64,000 nucleotides of DNA from Massilia eurypsychrophila (GCF_002760655.1 NZ_PDOC01000010.1:1-64000), one strand, 5' to 3'; counted from the stretch's first letter, positions 36,927-47,465 are shown. Numbers and translations are program-made. Notes: generated by a model from the letters alone, not told the origin.

Positions 36927-36934
<8 letters not shown>
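36158..36934 (+). CDS. branched-chain-type ABC transporter ATPase, LivG-like, 258 aa
   Basis: An ATPase subunit with Walker A VGPNGAGKTTYF and Walker B VMMFDEPTAGMS. The signature motif is atypical: ALSHGDKRKLEV replaces the LSGGQ core, as is usual for LivG proteins. The Ala-His-rich loop and the C-terminus with QEAYLG are LivG-specific. It begins 1 bp after the binding-protein gene and overlaps the LivF gene, so all are co-translated. It works with LivF on the cytoplasmic face of the permease pair. Confidence 0.92.
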
Positions 36935-37652
<718 letters not shown>

Positions 37653-37662
37653 GACCGTCAAC

Positions 37663-38709
37663 ATGACCACCCTCGTTCCTCCCGCCGTGACCGAAGTGCG
37701 GCTGCCCGCCGCACCTGACGCCGTGCTGCCGGCGGCCAAGCGCGACATCGCGCCGCTGCTGCTGGTGCCGGCGCTGATGCTGGCCATGCTGCCGCTGGTC
37801 GGCAGCTTCCCGACCTGGATCACGCTCACCGTCGCCGGTCTCGCGATGGGCATGATGATCTTTATCATGGCCAGCGGCTTGACCCTGGTGTTCGGCCTGA
37901 TGGACGTGCTCAATTTCGGCCACGGCGCTTTCGTCGCCGTCGGCGCCTACGCCGCCACGATGGTGCTGCTGCCGATGCGGGGCATGCTCGAAGTCGATTC
38001 GCTGCCGCTCAACCTTGGCGTGCTTGGACTGGCGATCCTGGTGGCGATGCTGGTCACCGGCGTGCTGGGTTGGGCGTTCGAGCGCATCATCATCAAGCCG
38101 GTGTACGGCCAGCACCTCAAGCAGATCCTGATCACGATGGGCGGCATGATCGTCGCCGAACAGCTGATCAACGTGATCTGGGGCGCCGAGCAGATTCCGC
38201 TGCCGCTGCCGGAAAGCCTGCGCGGCGCGATCGTGCTGGGCGACGCCGCGGTCGAAAAATACCGGCTGGTGGCGGTGGTGGTCGGCCTGATCGTATTTGC
38301 CGCCATGTTCCTGGTACTGAACCGCACCAAGATCGGCCTGCTGATTCGCGCCGGCGTCGAGAACCGCGAGATGGTCGAGGCGCTCGGCTACCGCGTGCGG
38401 CGCCTGTTCGTGATGGTGTTCGCCGCCGGCTCCGCGCTGGCGGGCCTCGGCGGCGTGATGTGGGGGCTGTACAAGGAGACGCTGACGGCGTCGATGGGCA
38501 GCGAGATCATGGTGTCCGTTTTCATCGTCATCATCATCGGCGGGCTCGGATCGGTGGGCGGCTGCTTCATCGGCGCGCTCTTGATGGCGCTGGCCGCCAA
38601 CTACGCCGGCTTCCTGGCGCCGAAGGTGGCGCTGGTATCGAACATCGTGCTGATGATCGCCGTGCTGATGTGGCGCCCGGCCGGCCTGTTTTCCAACGCA
38701 AGGCGCTAG
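37663..38709 (+). CDS. branched-chain-type ABC transporter permease, LivH-like, 348 aa
   Basis: An inner-membrane permease with about eight helices. It has the conserved LTLVFGLMDVLNFGHGAFVA segment of LivH and the C-terminal cytoplasmic-loop motif VEALGYRVRRLF with G-G-L-G-S-V-G-G. A 40-residue soluble N-terminus precedes the first helix. The ATG at 37663 is 10 bp after the LivF stop. It forms the translocation pore with the LivM-like protein. Confidence 0.92.
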   Translation: MTTLVPPAVTEVRLPAAPDAVLPAAKRDIAPLLLVPALMLAMLPLVGSFPTWITLTVAGLAMGMMIFIMASGLTLVFGLMDVLNFGHGAFVAVGAYAATMVLLPMRGMLEVDSLPLNLGVLGLAILVAMLVTGVLGWAFERIIIKPVYGQHLKQILITMGGMIVAEQLINVIWGAEQIPLPLPESLRGAIVLGDAAVEKYRLVAVVVGLIVFAAMFLVLNRTKIGLLIRAGVENREMVEALGYRVRRLFVMVFAAGSALAGLGGVMWGLYKETLTASMGSEIMVSVFIVIIIGGLGSVGGCFIGALLMALAANYAGFLAPKVALVSNIVLMIAVLMWRPAGLFSNARR

Positions 38710-38717
38710 GATCCACA

Positions 38718-39791
38718 ATGACTTTACTGACTCGTATTTTCTCCGGCGACCTGCCGCGCAGCCGCGTGCTCGGCGCGCTGCTGCTGGCCGTGTTCCTCGG
38801 CCTGGCGCTGGCCCCGTTCCTGACCTCCGGCGCCCGTCCGCTCAACACTGCCGCCACGATCTGCATCTACATCGTGCTGGTCGCTTCGTACGATCTGCTG
38901 CTCGGGTACACTGGCATCGTCTCGTTCGCGCACACGATGTTCTTCGGGATCGGCGCCTACGGCGTCGGCATTGGGCTGGCCAGCGCCGGCCCGACGTGGA
39001 CCGGCGCGTTGGTGGGCCTTGTGCTGGCGCTGCTGCTGACGATCGCGCTCGCGCTGGTGGTGGGCCTGTTTGCGCTGCGCGTGCGGGCTATCTTCTACGC
39101 CATGATCACCTTGGCCGTGGCGTCGTCGTTTGCCGTGCTGGCGTCGCAACTGTCGGACTTTACCGGCGGCGAAGACGGCAAGACCTTCAGCGCGCCGGAG
39201 CTGCTCTCGCCCGGCTTCAAGCTGATCGAAAACGAGATCTTCGGTCGCGCGATCGACGGCAAAGTGATCACCTATTACATCGTCTTCATCGGTTGCCTGC
39301 TGCTGTTCCTGTTCATGCTGCGGCTGGTGAATTCGCCGTTTGGCCGCGTGCTGCAGGCGATTCGCGAAAACGAATTCCGCGCCGAGGCGCTGGGCTATCG
39401 CACGGTGCTGTACCGGATCTGGGCCAACGTGCTGGCGGCGCTGGTGGCGGCAATGGCCGGCGCGTTGATGGCGCTGTGGCTGCGCTATGTCGGCCCCAAG
39501 ACCATGCTCGGGTTCGAGGTGATGACCGACATTTTGCTGATCGTCGTCATCGGCGGCATGGGCACGATGTACGGCGCGGTGGTTGGCGCCACGCTGTTCA
39601 TCATCGCGCAGAACTACCTGAAGACGCTGATGGCCGACGGCGCCTCATCGCTGGCTGGCATCCCGCTGCTGGCCGAGGCGCTGCATCCGGACCGCTGGAT
39701 GCTGTGGCTGGGTGTGCTGTTTGTGCTGTCGATTTATTTCTTCCCGGCCGGGATCGTGGGTAAGCTGCGCGGGCAGACGGCGCAGCATTGA
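38718..39791 (+). CDS. branched-chain-type ABC transporter permease, LivM-like, 357 aa
   Basis: The last gene of the transporter operon. It has the LivM signature LLLGYTGIVSFAHTMFFGIG and the loop motif IRENEFRAEALGYRTVLYRI, with nine to ten hydrophobic segments. Its start lies 8 bp after the LivH stop. It ends 21 bp before the stop of the convergent T6SS lipase gene, marking the border between core-like and lower-GC DNA. Confidence 0.92.
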   Translation: MTLLTRIFSGDLPRSRVLGALLLAVFLGLALAPFLTSGARPLNTAATICIYIVLVASYDLLLGYTGIVSFAHTMFFGIGAYGVGIGLASAGPTWTGALVGLVLALLLTIALALVVGLFALRVRAIFYAMITLAVASSFAVLASQLSDFTGGEDGKTFSAPELLSPGFKLIENEIFGRAIDGKVITYYIVFIGCLLLFLFMLRLVNSPFGRVLQAIRENEFRAEALGYRTVLYRIWANVLAALVAAMAGALMALWLRYVGPKTMLGFEVMTDILLIVVIGGMGTMYGAVVGATLFIIAQNYLKTLMADGASSLAGIPLLAEALHPDRWMLWLGVLFVLSIYFFPAGIVGKLRGQTAQH

Positions 39792-39812
39792 CGCGGGTGC
39801 ACTATGTGCCGG

Positions 39813-41828
39813 TCACGCGGTCGCGGAATCCCTTTCAGGTTGGGTAAGCGACGCATATTGCAACTTTGAGTCACCGCCAACATATACGACGCGTGGATCG
39901 GAAGGAAGTGTCGCGTCCTTGGCGAATCCCGACAGCGAGTCGTGCACGTAGTTATCGAAAAAAGCGATCAGCTTCGGGTCGGTCAATCCCTTTTTGTGAA
40001 CGTATTCATTTTCATACGCAGCGACAAGGGCACGATAGTGCGGTCTTAACGTTGCGCGCGTTCTTTCTGGACCAAATATCGGGCTTGAGTTCTCAGATAT
40101 GGATTTCAGAATTGCCGCCACGTCTGACAGTAACTGCTTGTCGTACATCGTTAGCATGGCATTGAAATTGCTCATGCCGGGTATGGTATCGAGCTTCGCC
40201 TTAGCCTTCAAGTATGCATCCTGAGCTTGCGTTTGCAAGAGTTCTGCATCGACCAGCGAATAATCTAGCTCCTTGATCGCTTCCGCATTCGTCACGCTTC
40301 GATTAGCCATGGTAACGAGCCTGCTCCTCCGGGCGCGCAGTTCGTTACATTTTTTCGTAGCTTCGGCACTTTTCGTCTCCAATTTTGCCACTTCCAATGT
40401 CTGGAGCCGTTTATCATTATCGAACGTAATATGACTTCGATAAACACGAATAGTTTCTGAATTGTCGCCTTCCGCCTTACGACGGATAGCGCGGAAGCGC
40501 CATGCAAAGTACAGTCCCATGCTTGCAATAAGCACCGCGCCCAGCGACGACTTTGTGCCAATCACTTTTATGTAATGGTTGTAGGATTCTCGGACCGACG
40601 ATTGGATTTCAAAATCTTTCGTCTGACCACCGGGCCACGCACATCTCGGCAAAAGAGGAACCCCTTTCTCCAGCGCATGCTGGAACATGTGCGCTAACGG
40701 AATCAATCCGAGCTTTTCCGAAGGAGCGAATGCGCGCCCGCCTTCTCCTGGCCGATAACTCCCGCCAACATCGGAATGAGCACCTGGGTATACCGTTTCG
40801 ATGAAATGTTTCGGACAGATAATCTTCCCCCGTTCGAGGACGGCGATGCTATCAACCGGAAATGAATTTCGCATTTCATGAGCCGCGATGAAGTGCCTTA
40901 CTTCTTCGACAGCTGGCGAAATGCGCATCCGGCCGCCCCAACTATTATGACCGTCGGCGCTACCAATCGCAGGGTCTGCACCCGGACGAGCATCTTTCGC
41001 AAACGCGAGTCGGTCGGGAGTGACATCAGCAAGACCTATATCATTTAACCGATGATTGATGCACAAGGCGACACTGCCCACAGCAGCTCCTGCGACACTC
41101 GTATTATTCATGCTCATTGGAGTTCCAACGGACGCTACTGTGTCAAATAGACCCATGAATCTTATTCGAACCGGATAACTGCCGGTTTTTAGGCGCAAGA
41201 CACTTTTCCCGTGCGGATCAGAACAACGTTGCTCGAGAAACATGGCGATGAAGGCTCGCGCAAGCGCAGCGCCACGACTAAATCCAAACGCTGAAATGTT
41301 CACCTCTACGATATCATTGGTCGGGTTCGCTGCTCGGCGAACGTGAGGAGTTAGCAATTTATCGAATCGTTTGAGCGCCCACTCCAGTCTTTCTTCGCCA
41401 AACGCCCCCGTCCCTAGCCCCAGATCCGTCCCCCCGGGATCGCCGACTTCCTTGAAGTACGTGCCGACTCCCGGGATATATAGACGATATATGCCCCTCG
41501 TCTTATCGTTCTCGACGTGAGCGCGGTAAAGTTTCGCAACGTTGCTGTGTTTGTGGGTTTCTTCATCCGCATCGAGATTGTTCCCCGTGCCGTCGAAAAA
41601 AAAGCTAAACCACAATGTTTGCTTGCAGGTCAGGGCTTGGGCGGTATCGGGTTGTTCCAGTTTGCACGCAATTGCAAGGTCAGCTAGATGAACACTCTTC
41701 GACGAACTGGGCGCCGACGTTGCACGTAAGACAGTGTCCACGTCGTCCGCGCCCAACGCTTTCGCGTGCGGCTTTAATGCAGGCGACAGCCTGTCGCCAA
41801 CTTGATCATTTTTTTGGTTCTTTTTCAT
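39813..41828 (-). CDS. type VI secretion lipase effector, Tle1-like (DUF2235), 671 aa
   Basis: A DUF2235-type alpha/beta hydrolase. An N-terminal FFFDGTGNN segment (about 75-83) and the nucleophile elbow GFSRGAALARAF (about 181-192) match Tle1 phospholipases, which attack membranes of rival cells. A hydrophobic helix (LGAVLIASMGLYFAWRF, about 425-441) and a coiled coil follow. The ATG at 41828 was chosen for its AAGGTG site; it overlaps the end of the DUF3304 gene. The gene is visibly less GC-rich than its surroundings. It is last in the vgrG-adaptor-DUF3304-lipase cassette, so delivery on that VgrG spike is expected. Confidence 0.88.
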   Translation of the reverse strand: MKKNQKNDQVGDRLSPALKPHAKALGADDVDTVLRATSAPSSSKSVHLADLAIACKLEQPDTAQALTCKQTLWFSFFFDGTGNNLDADEETHKHSNVAKLYRAHVENDKTRGIYRLYIPGVGTYFKEVGDPGGTDLGLGTGAFGEERLEWALKRFDKLLTPHVRRAANPTNDIVEVNISAFGFSRGAALARAFIAMFLEQRCSDPHGKSVLRLKTGSYPVRIRFMGLFDTVASVGTPMSMNNTSVAGAAVGSVALCINHRLNDIGLADVTPDRLAFAKDARPGADPAIGSADGHNSWGGRMRISPAVEEVRHFIAAHEMRNSFPVDSIAVLERGKIICPKHFIETVYPGAHSDVGGSYRPGEGGRAFAPSEKLGLIPLAHMFQHALEKGVPLLPRCAWPGGQTKDFEIQSSVRESYNHYIKVIGTKSSLGAVLIASMGLYFAWRFRAIRRKAEGDNSETIRVYRSHITFDNDKRLQTLEVAKLETKSAEATKKCNELRARRSRLVTMANRSVTNAEAIKELDYSLVDAELLQTQAQDAYLKAKAKLDTIPGMSNFNAMLTMYDKQLLSDVAAILKSISENSSPIFGPERTRATLRPHYRALVAAYENEYVHKKGLTDPKLIAFFDNYVHDSLSGFAKDATLPSDPRVVYVGGDSKLQYASLTQPERDSATA

Positions 41829-42396
41829 TTGGGCACCTTGGAAATTCGGACCTGTCTTCGCGGCCTTTGCTGTAGACCAGACGCGGCGATGAGGATCCGT
41901 CTGTGATAGCCGCTTCAACGTGGCCGTCCGGGTAGAAGTGGACTTCAAATTCTTGCGGGTCATCAGGTAAGCGCGGATCTACTTTCACACGAATTTCGCG
42001 AAAGAAGCTGTGTGCTAGGTGCGTGCGTCCATCGGCCATAGGTCCAGGCGCACGAAACGTGCATCCTCCCGACTGCCAACGGATGGTTACCTCGCCCATC
42101 GGCCTGCCCTGCACGTAGCTTACGCAGCAGACGGCTCCGCCCCCGCCACTAGTCGGGCTGCTCACATACAGATTGCCACCGCCTTGGCCATTAACGCTAA
42201 ACGTGTCAATGTAACGAGACGTGTAGTTGTATCCGACAAGTGCAAGGCTTAATCGTGTTCCTGCTGGAACTGTGCGTTTCGCCTCAAGCGCTGTAGAAGC
42301 CAATGGAATCGACGAACCCAAGACGATGACCAGCGCTATCACGAGTTGCGAGAATGGTCGCCGTAAACGGATGGATGGATGTTGATGAGGTTTCAT
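41806..42396 (-). CDS. DUF3304-type exported protein, probable Tle1 immunity or partner, 196 aa
   Basis: A signal-like hydrophobic N-terminus (FSQLVIALVIVLGSSIPLAS) precedes a domain with YNYTSRYIDTFSVNGQGGGN and GGGGAVCCVSY, typical of DUF3304 proteins found beside Tle1-type lipases. Export to the periplasm would place it where the lipase acts on membranes, consistent with self-protection. No lipobox Cys is visible, unlike some relatives. It overlaps the lipase gene by 23 bases and the adaptor gene by 4. Confidence 0.8.
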   Translation of the reverse strand: MKPHQHPSIRLRRPFSQLVIALVIVLGSSIPLASTALEAKRTVPAGTRLSLALVGYNYTSRYIDTFSVNGQGGGNLYVSSPTSGGGGAVCCVSYVQGRPMGEVTIRWQSGGCTFRAPGPMADGRTHLAHSFFREIRVKVDPRLPDDPQEFEVHFYPDGHVEAAITDGSSSPRLVYSKGREDRSEFPRCPNEKEPKK

Positions 42397-43277
42397 TGAT
42401 TTCCTTTATAAATTGACGACTCGTTTAGTGAGGCAACCACATCACTTAATTCATTTTTGCCCTCGCGAATCAGGTCGAGCTTTGGCGCCCACTCCGGGCG
42501 AGTCGAAAAATCCGGGCCGTACACTAACGCTAGAGCACAATACAAAATCAACTCGCGGGTTGATGTGATGCGAAATTCGCGTGCAGCGTCAATGTGACGA
42601 ACCAAAAAGCGATGACGTTCCGCTCCTACCAGCCGTGCAAACTCGTCCGGCACCGATCGGCGTAATTGTTCCTCAATCTGGTCAATTTCACTGGCCTCGA
42701 CAAGTTCGTGCTCCTGCCGCGCACTAAGCATGAGAGGCGAACCGAAAGCGTCTATCTCGGAAAATTGCGCTTCAACAGCTTGTAGTTCGCCGATCCTGTT
42801 CACGTACCACCAGGCACTTGCAACACTAAAGAAACTGGCAAGCTGTTCAACCGAGAGAACACGCACCATCTGTTCAAAGACGCGGGGATCGAAATAGCGC
42901 AGAAGGACGTCCATATCTTCGGAGATTTTTGCATCTAGACGCGCGGTAAGTCGTTCAGCAAGTACGCGCATCGACAGCCGGGAGGCGATCAACATCAAGC
43001 TCGAGCTATAGGCGCCGGTCTCGCAGATCCAACGCAATAACCAGTCGTCCCGTAGCGTTGGCGACCTGGTCTGAATGCATACCAATAACGGGGCAACGGA
43101 TAGCGCATTCACTTGCGTCGTGCCTTCAAACAAGCTCACCCATTCGATCTTGCTCCTCTGGAGCTCGCGATGTAATCCAGGCATTCCTGCGTGATCGACT
43201 AATAGATAAAAAAAGTCGTTGGGATGCTTATTTGCATGCGTGGCATGGACATCGCGAAGAGATTGGCTCGTCAGCAT
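42393..43277 (-). CDS. DUF4123 type VI effector adaptor (Tap/TEC-like), 294 aa
   Basis: The first 130 residues match DUF4123: FFYLLVDHAGMPGL, IEWVSLFEGTT and RDDWLLRWI with a D-P-R-V dyad later (LLRYFDPRVFEQMV). These chaperones load an effector on its cognate VgrG. The ATG at 43277 lies just after the vgrG stop. The C-terminal half is variable, as expected for effector recognition. Base composition is low-GC like the lipase gene. Confidence 0.85.
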   Translation of the reverse strand: MLTSQSLRDVHATHANKHPNDFFYLLVDHAGMPGLHRELQRSKIEWVSLFEGTTQVNALSVAPLLVCIQTRSPTLRDDWLLRWICETGAYSSSLMLIASRLSMRVLAERLTARLDAKISEDMDVLLRYFDPRVFEQMVRVLSVEQLASFFSVASAWWYVNRIGELQAVEAQFSEIDAFGSPLMLSARQEHELVEASEIDQIEEQLRRSVPDEFARLVGAERHRFLVRHIDAAREFRITSTRELILYCALALVYGPDFSTRPEWAPKLDLIREGKNELSDVVASLNESSIYKGNQ

Positions 43278-43278
43278 A

Positions 43279-46122
43279 TTATTTGATAGCGAAAGGTGAA
43301 CCGGAGGAACGTGCCTTAAGCAGACACTCCACACAAACAGACTTAGGCATCAACGGCCTGGGGTAATCCAGATCGGCTGGTTCATTGAATTTCTTCACCC
43401 CAGCCCGAACCGTGATTCTCCCGGGACATTGAACGGTAATGTTGCCACCATCGATCGTGATGTTGGCGCCGCCGACGGTGGATAGGCTGATGCTTTTTGC
43501 GGCTGCCCAGTCGATGTGCGCATTGGCGCTGATGACGTTGATCTCGTCGCGAGCTTGCACCTTGAGTTCGTCCGCCTGCGCCTGGTAGTCAATCGCGCCT
43601 TTGCCGGCGATGAGTTGCAGACCGACGTTGCCTTCGCCAGCTTCTACCGCTCCGGCAAGCACGCCGATGGCTTGGCCGCTGTGGACGCGCATCTGGCCGC
43701 CGGCGGTGAACTGAGTGTCGGCGCCGCTCCCAACCGTCACGGTTTCGCCGGTGGATAGCTGGACATCCTGGCCGGCCACCACGCCGAGACCCGCCTGAGC
43801 GGCAATGCCGATCATCGGCGCACCGGCGTGCGGCAACTTGCCCGCACCGGCGTCGACACTTCTCGATGCTGCGTCGGAGCGCGCCTCGTCAATGCTATTT
43901 TTGCTGAGCATGCCGGAGGATGCTGTCCACAACGCCTTCAGCGGCGCTGCTTCGTCGTCGATCGCGCTGGTTGCGGCCTTGGTCGCGCCGAGGTGGCCTG
44001 CGAGGCCGACCGTCTCGTGGGTTTTGGCGGCGTCGCTAAAACATTCGGCAAGTTTCATCGCCTGCTTCAGCAGCGCGTTGCCCGCTGCATTCTCGCCGGC
44101 AGCTTCGCGAACCGCGGAAGAATGACTGATCTTGTAGCTCGATATCAGCAAGCCGGCGCCAGCACGTACGGCGCCATATGCATCCGTCCGCAGTTCCGCG
44201 CCGCTGCCGCGGAAGCTGCCGCGATAATTGTCGGCTGTGTGGATCAGGTGGCCTAAATTAAGCTCGGTCGCGGCATGCGTGGTCTTGAGCTGGACGCGGC
44301 CTTGGCCGTCAGTATCATCAAACAGCAACTGGTTGTAGCCACGACCGCCAAACTCCTTGCTGCGCACGCCCCACTGCGCCGAGTTATTGCGATGCCCTGC
44401 GCTGCTCGCCGATGCGCCATGCCACACCGGACTATTGCCGCCAGCGAGGTTGACCTGTCCCGAGGGCATGCGATCGTGTGCACGCTCGAAGGCGGCGCTG
44501 CTGCTTTCACGGTCCGATACGCCGCCGGGGGTCGGCATCACGCCACCCTCGCCTCGCCCGTTGTACAGTGCGCCGACGATCACTGGACGGTCGATGTCGC
44601 CTTCGATGAACTTGACTAGCACTTCCTGGCCGATCCGAGGCAGAAATTGGCTGCCCATGCCGGCGCCGGCGGAACGTTGGCCGACGCGCACCCAGCAGGC
44701 CGCATCGCTTTCCTGCCAGTGGAAACGGATCCGCACGCGGCCGAGCCAGTCGCAGTAGATTTCATCGGCGCCATTCGGCTCGTCCGACCCATCCGGGCCA
44801 ATGACGATCGCGGTCTGGCTGCCGTTTGCAGTCGGAGCTATCTTCAGCTCCATTTTCGGGCGCCATGGCCTTTCGAGGGGAATCGCCTCGAAGCAGTTGG
44901 CATAACCGCTCTTCTGCGCCTGCTCTACTTCCCGGTCAAATTCCGCGAGGGGAATTCCCTTGGTAGACTCTTCAAGCAGCTCCGGCAGCGCCCCAAACAA
45001 TTCGGTCAATCCATTTTTGGCAGTGACCGGCAGATTGTTCACACCAACGCTTGCTACCCGCGTCAGCACAAACTCAGGCGCGTCATAGCGATATTTTTTC
45101 ATCGGGATGTCCGTGATGCATATGCGCGTGCCTGGCCGCAAGGTACGCACGGTCGACCTTCCCTGCCAAATGAAGCCACGCGCCTCATACGCTTCCATTT
45201 TCAGCCCGGCATAGCGGCGCGCCTGGCGCGCGTCGGCGTAGGCGTACTGTCCGGGCGAATCAAAACTTTCGACCGCTTGAGCATTTTTCCCGCCGATCGG
45301 ATACTTGGTCGGCACGCTGACCGACACAGTCTGTTTGGTCTTGTAGTCGTAGCTGAGCACCGTCACCATAGCAACGCCGAGTTTGCGAAACGCCTGCAGG
45401 TACTGAATGCTGTCGCTTTTTTCGACCGCGCTGGCGGCGTGGTAGCGGATGCCGCCGCCCGCTTCACTGCTGGCGTCGTCCGGCGCCGCACTCAGCTGGC
45501 TGCTGTCGGCAAACAGCACCATCCGGCTGCCGATCTCGTGCTCTTCGAAGCGCCAGCCGAGTCCCTCCTCAGTCAGCAGACGTGTGACGAAGTCGAGGTC
45601 GGATTCGCGATACTGGCAGCAATAGCTGCGGGCGACAGCGTCGCTCACGAAGAGGCTTACATCGCCGCTCCACACCCACTGTGCATATGGCTGGTACTGT
45701 TCGAACACCGAATCGATGATCTCGATGACGGTCTTGTCTTGCCAGGCGCGGCTGTTGCGCGCCTGGCTCAGCAACCAGATCCACGGCGACAGGCGCAGCC
45801 GGTAGCGCGCCAGACCGCCGTCGCTGCCGAGCGAAGCAATCTTGCTAACGAAGCCGCTAAAGCTGGCGCGCGTGCCGTTGGCCAAGCTGATCTCGAGGCA
45901 CGCTTCCTGCCCCAGCAGCGAAGCGTGCGCCATCTTTGATCGGGTCGACAGCGCGATGACGTCGATGCCGCCGACGCCCAGCAGCTGTTCGTCGGCGGCA
46001 AACGCTTCAACCAACAGACGCGCCTTGACCGGCTCGTCCTTGAACGACAGTTCATACAGCCGCGACTGACTGGAAAACTCCGCCAGCGCGGACAAAACCT
46101 GGGCTGCGAGCGTGGAACTCAT
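43279..46122 (-). CDS. vgrG: type VI secretion spike protein VgrG, 947 aa
   Basis: The tip of the T6SS needle. The N-terminal 350 residues are the gp27-like hub (CCQYRESDLDFVTRLLTEEG). The gp5-like OB fold has VRIRFHWQESDAACWVRVGQ and FIEGDIDRPVIVGALYNGRG. A DUF2345 beta-helix extends the spike near the C-terminus (from about residue 700). No extra enzymatic domain is seen, so it is a carrier for the lipase. GC-rich, unlike the downstream genes. No other T6SS structural gene is in the window, so it is an orphan cluster. Confidence 0.94.
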   Translation of the reverse strand: MSSTLAAQVLSALAEFSSQSRLYELSFKDEPVKARLLVEAFAADEQLLGVGGIDVIALSTRSKMAHASLLGQEACLEISLANGTRASFSGFVSKIASLGSDGGLARYRLRLSPWIWLLSQARNSRAWQDKTVIEIIDSVFEQYQPYAQWVWSGDVSLFVSDAVARSYCCQYRESDLDFVTRLLTEEGLGWRFEEHEIGSRMVLFADSSQLSAAPDDASSEAGGGIRYHAASAVEKSDSIQYLQAFRKLGVAMVTVLSYDYKTKQTVSVSVPTKYPIGGKNAQAVESFDSPGQYAYADARQARRYAGLKMEAYEARGFIWQGRSTVRTLRPGTRICITDIPMKKYRYDAPEFVLTRVASVGVNNLPVTAKNGLTELFGALPELLEESTKGIPLAEFDREVEQAQKSGYANCFEAIPLERPWRPKMELKIAPTANGSQTAIVIGPDGSDEPNGADEIYCDWLGRVRIRFHWQESDAACWVRVGQRSAGAGMGSQFLPRIGQEVLVKFIEGDIDRPVIVGALYNGRGEGGVMPTPGGVSDRESSSAAFERAHDRMPSGQVNLAGGNSPVWHGASASSAGHRNNSAQWGVRSKEFGGRGYNQLLFDDTDGQGRVQLKTTHAATELNLGHLIHTADNYRGSFRGSGAELRTDAYGAVRAGAGLLISSYKISHSSAVREAAGENAAGNALLKQAMKLAECFSDAAKTHETVGLAGHLGATKAATSAIDDEAAPLKALWTASSGMLSKNSIDEARSDAASRSVDAGAGKLPHAGAPMIGIAAQAGLGVVAGQDVQLSTGETVTVGSGADTQFTAGGQMRVHSGQAIGVLAGAVEAGEGNVGLQLIAGKGAIDYQAQADELKVQARDEINVISANAHIDWAAAKSISLSTVGGANITIDGGNITVQCPGRITVRAGVKKFNEPADLDYPRPLMPKSVCVECLLKARSSGSPFAIK

Positions 46123-46380
46123 GAGCGATCGGCGCTTTCGTAAAGAGGATGGCTAAGAAATGCCCGTCGGAAAATACTAAGCCGCGATCAATCGCGCTGC
46201 TTGTTCCACATCAAACTAACCCTCTAGCGAGCCCAGCAAAAGCACCTCAGCTTTTCGCTTTTTCATTAAACGAATATCAATGTTCGTTATCTTTCAAATC
46301 ATATTATGAAATGGAAGCCGCCTCGACGCGACAGCGCGAGACGCTCCCTATTTCTCCGGCAACCGCACGAAAGCACAACC

Positions 46381-47043
46381 ATGAAAACATCCAAGACCTG
46401 TATCGCCGCGGCCGCGCTTGCGCTTGCCGTCTTCGCCGCGCCGCTCGGCCACGCGGCCGGCACCATCGTGCTCGACGAGAACTTCAACAATGTCGCCAAC
46501 CTGCCGAATTGGCTGATGAGCAACAACAGCTCGCCGCAAGGGCTGAGCTGGTTTCAGGGCAACGACGGCGTCTTCCCCGCGCAAGCCGGCATGCCCGGTT
46601 CGTACATCGCCGCCAACTACCTCAGCGCCGCGCAGGAGCCGGGCAGCATCGACAACTGGCTGATCACGCCGGAACTGACGCTCGGCGGCGCCACCTACCT
46701 GTCGTTCTACACCCGCAGCGACGCCGTGCCAGGCCTGAACGACATGCTCGAGGTGCGCTTTAGCAGCGGCGCCGGCACCGACACCGCCGGCTTCACGACG
46801 CTGCTGACCACCATCGGCGGGCCGTCCGCCTATCCCGACACGTGGCAGCTGATCACCGCGAGCCTGACTTCGCCGGGCGACAGCGGCCGCTTCGCCTTCC
46901 GCTACGTCGGCGATGCGGCGATGGCGAACTATATCGGCATCGATAGCGTCACAGTCACGGCGGTGCCCGAACCGGCAGCCTGGATCATGCTCGGCCTGGG
47001 GCTGGCCGTTCTGGTGCCGCTGCGCCGCACCACCCGCTCCTGA
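46381..47043 (+). CDS. PEP-CTERM exoprotein with choice-of-anchor J-like domain, 220 aa
   Basis: A signal peptide (MKTSKTCIAAAALALAVFAA) is followed by a jelly-roll domain with DENFNNVANLPNW, GSIDNWLITPELTL and FAFRYVGD, typical of choice-of-anchor J adhesin-like domains. The C-terminus is a PEP-CTERM signal: VPEPAAWIMLGLGLAVLVPL then RRTTRS, recognised by exosortase for cell-surface or exopolysaccharide export. The exosortase itself is not in the window. First of three exported proteins in a row. Confidence 0.9.
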   Translation: MKTSKTCIAAAALALAVFAAPLGHAAGTIVLDENFNNVANLPNWLMSNNSSPQGLSWFQGNDGVFPAQAGMPGSYIAANYLSAAQEPGSIDNWLITPELTLGGATYLSFYTRSDAVPGLNDMLEVRFSSGAGTDTAGFTTLLTTIGGPSAYPDTWQLITASLTSPGDSGRFAFRYVGDAAMANYIGIDSVTVTAVPEPAAWIMLGLGLAVLVPLRRTTRS

Positions 47044-47069
47044 ACCCAACCACTGAAAGGGATCGAACC

Positions 47070-47465
47070 ATGACGACGAAAACAGCGATGGCGCTCGCGG
47101 CGCTGATGGCCACGGCGCTCGGCGCGCCGGCCGCCGCCAGCGAACAGGAAGGGGTGGTCGTCGTGCGCGACCCGCAAACCGGCAAGTTCCGCAACGCGAC
47201 GCCGGCCGAAACGAAGCAGCTGCACGCGCAGCCGACGGCGCCCGGCATCGCCCCGCGCGATCCGGCCAAGCCGGACGTCACCATGCGCAAGGACGGCACG
47301 CTGCAAAAACACCTGGGCGAACGCGGCCTGGTGTATTCGGTCGTCAAGCGCGACGCCGACGGCAAGCTGGCCGCCGAATGCGTGCACGGCGAAGAGGCCG
47401 CCAACGCCGCGCTGCAGCGCCAGGCCCCCGCCACGGCAAAGGAGCACGACCATGACTCCCACTAA
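47070..47465 (+). CDS. exported small protein between PEP-CTERM and protease genes, 131 aa
   Basis: A signal peptide (cut near ALGAPAAAS) precedes a small domain with VVVRDPQTGKFRNATPAETK and MRKDGTLQKHLGERG, ending in a His/Asp-rich tail (KEHDHDSH). Short secreted proteins with this V-R-D-P-x-T-G-x-x-R pattern often accompany PEP-CTERM or protease genes. An AAAGGGA site precedes the ATG. Its end overlaps the start of the protease gene by 14 bases, so the two are coupled. It could be a propeptide-like inhibitor or chaperone of the protease, which is a guess. Confidence 0.7.
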   Translation: MTTKTAMALAALMATALGAPAAASEQEGVVVVRDPQTGKFRNATPAETKQLHAQPTAPGIAPRDPAKPDVTMRKDGTLQKHLGERGLVYSVVKRDADGKLAAECVHGEEAANAALQRQAPATAKEHDHDSH

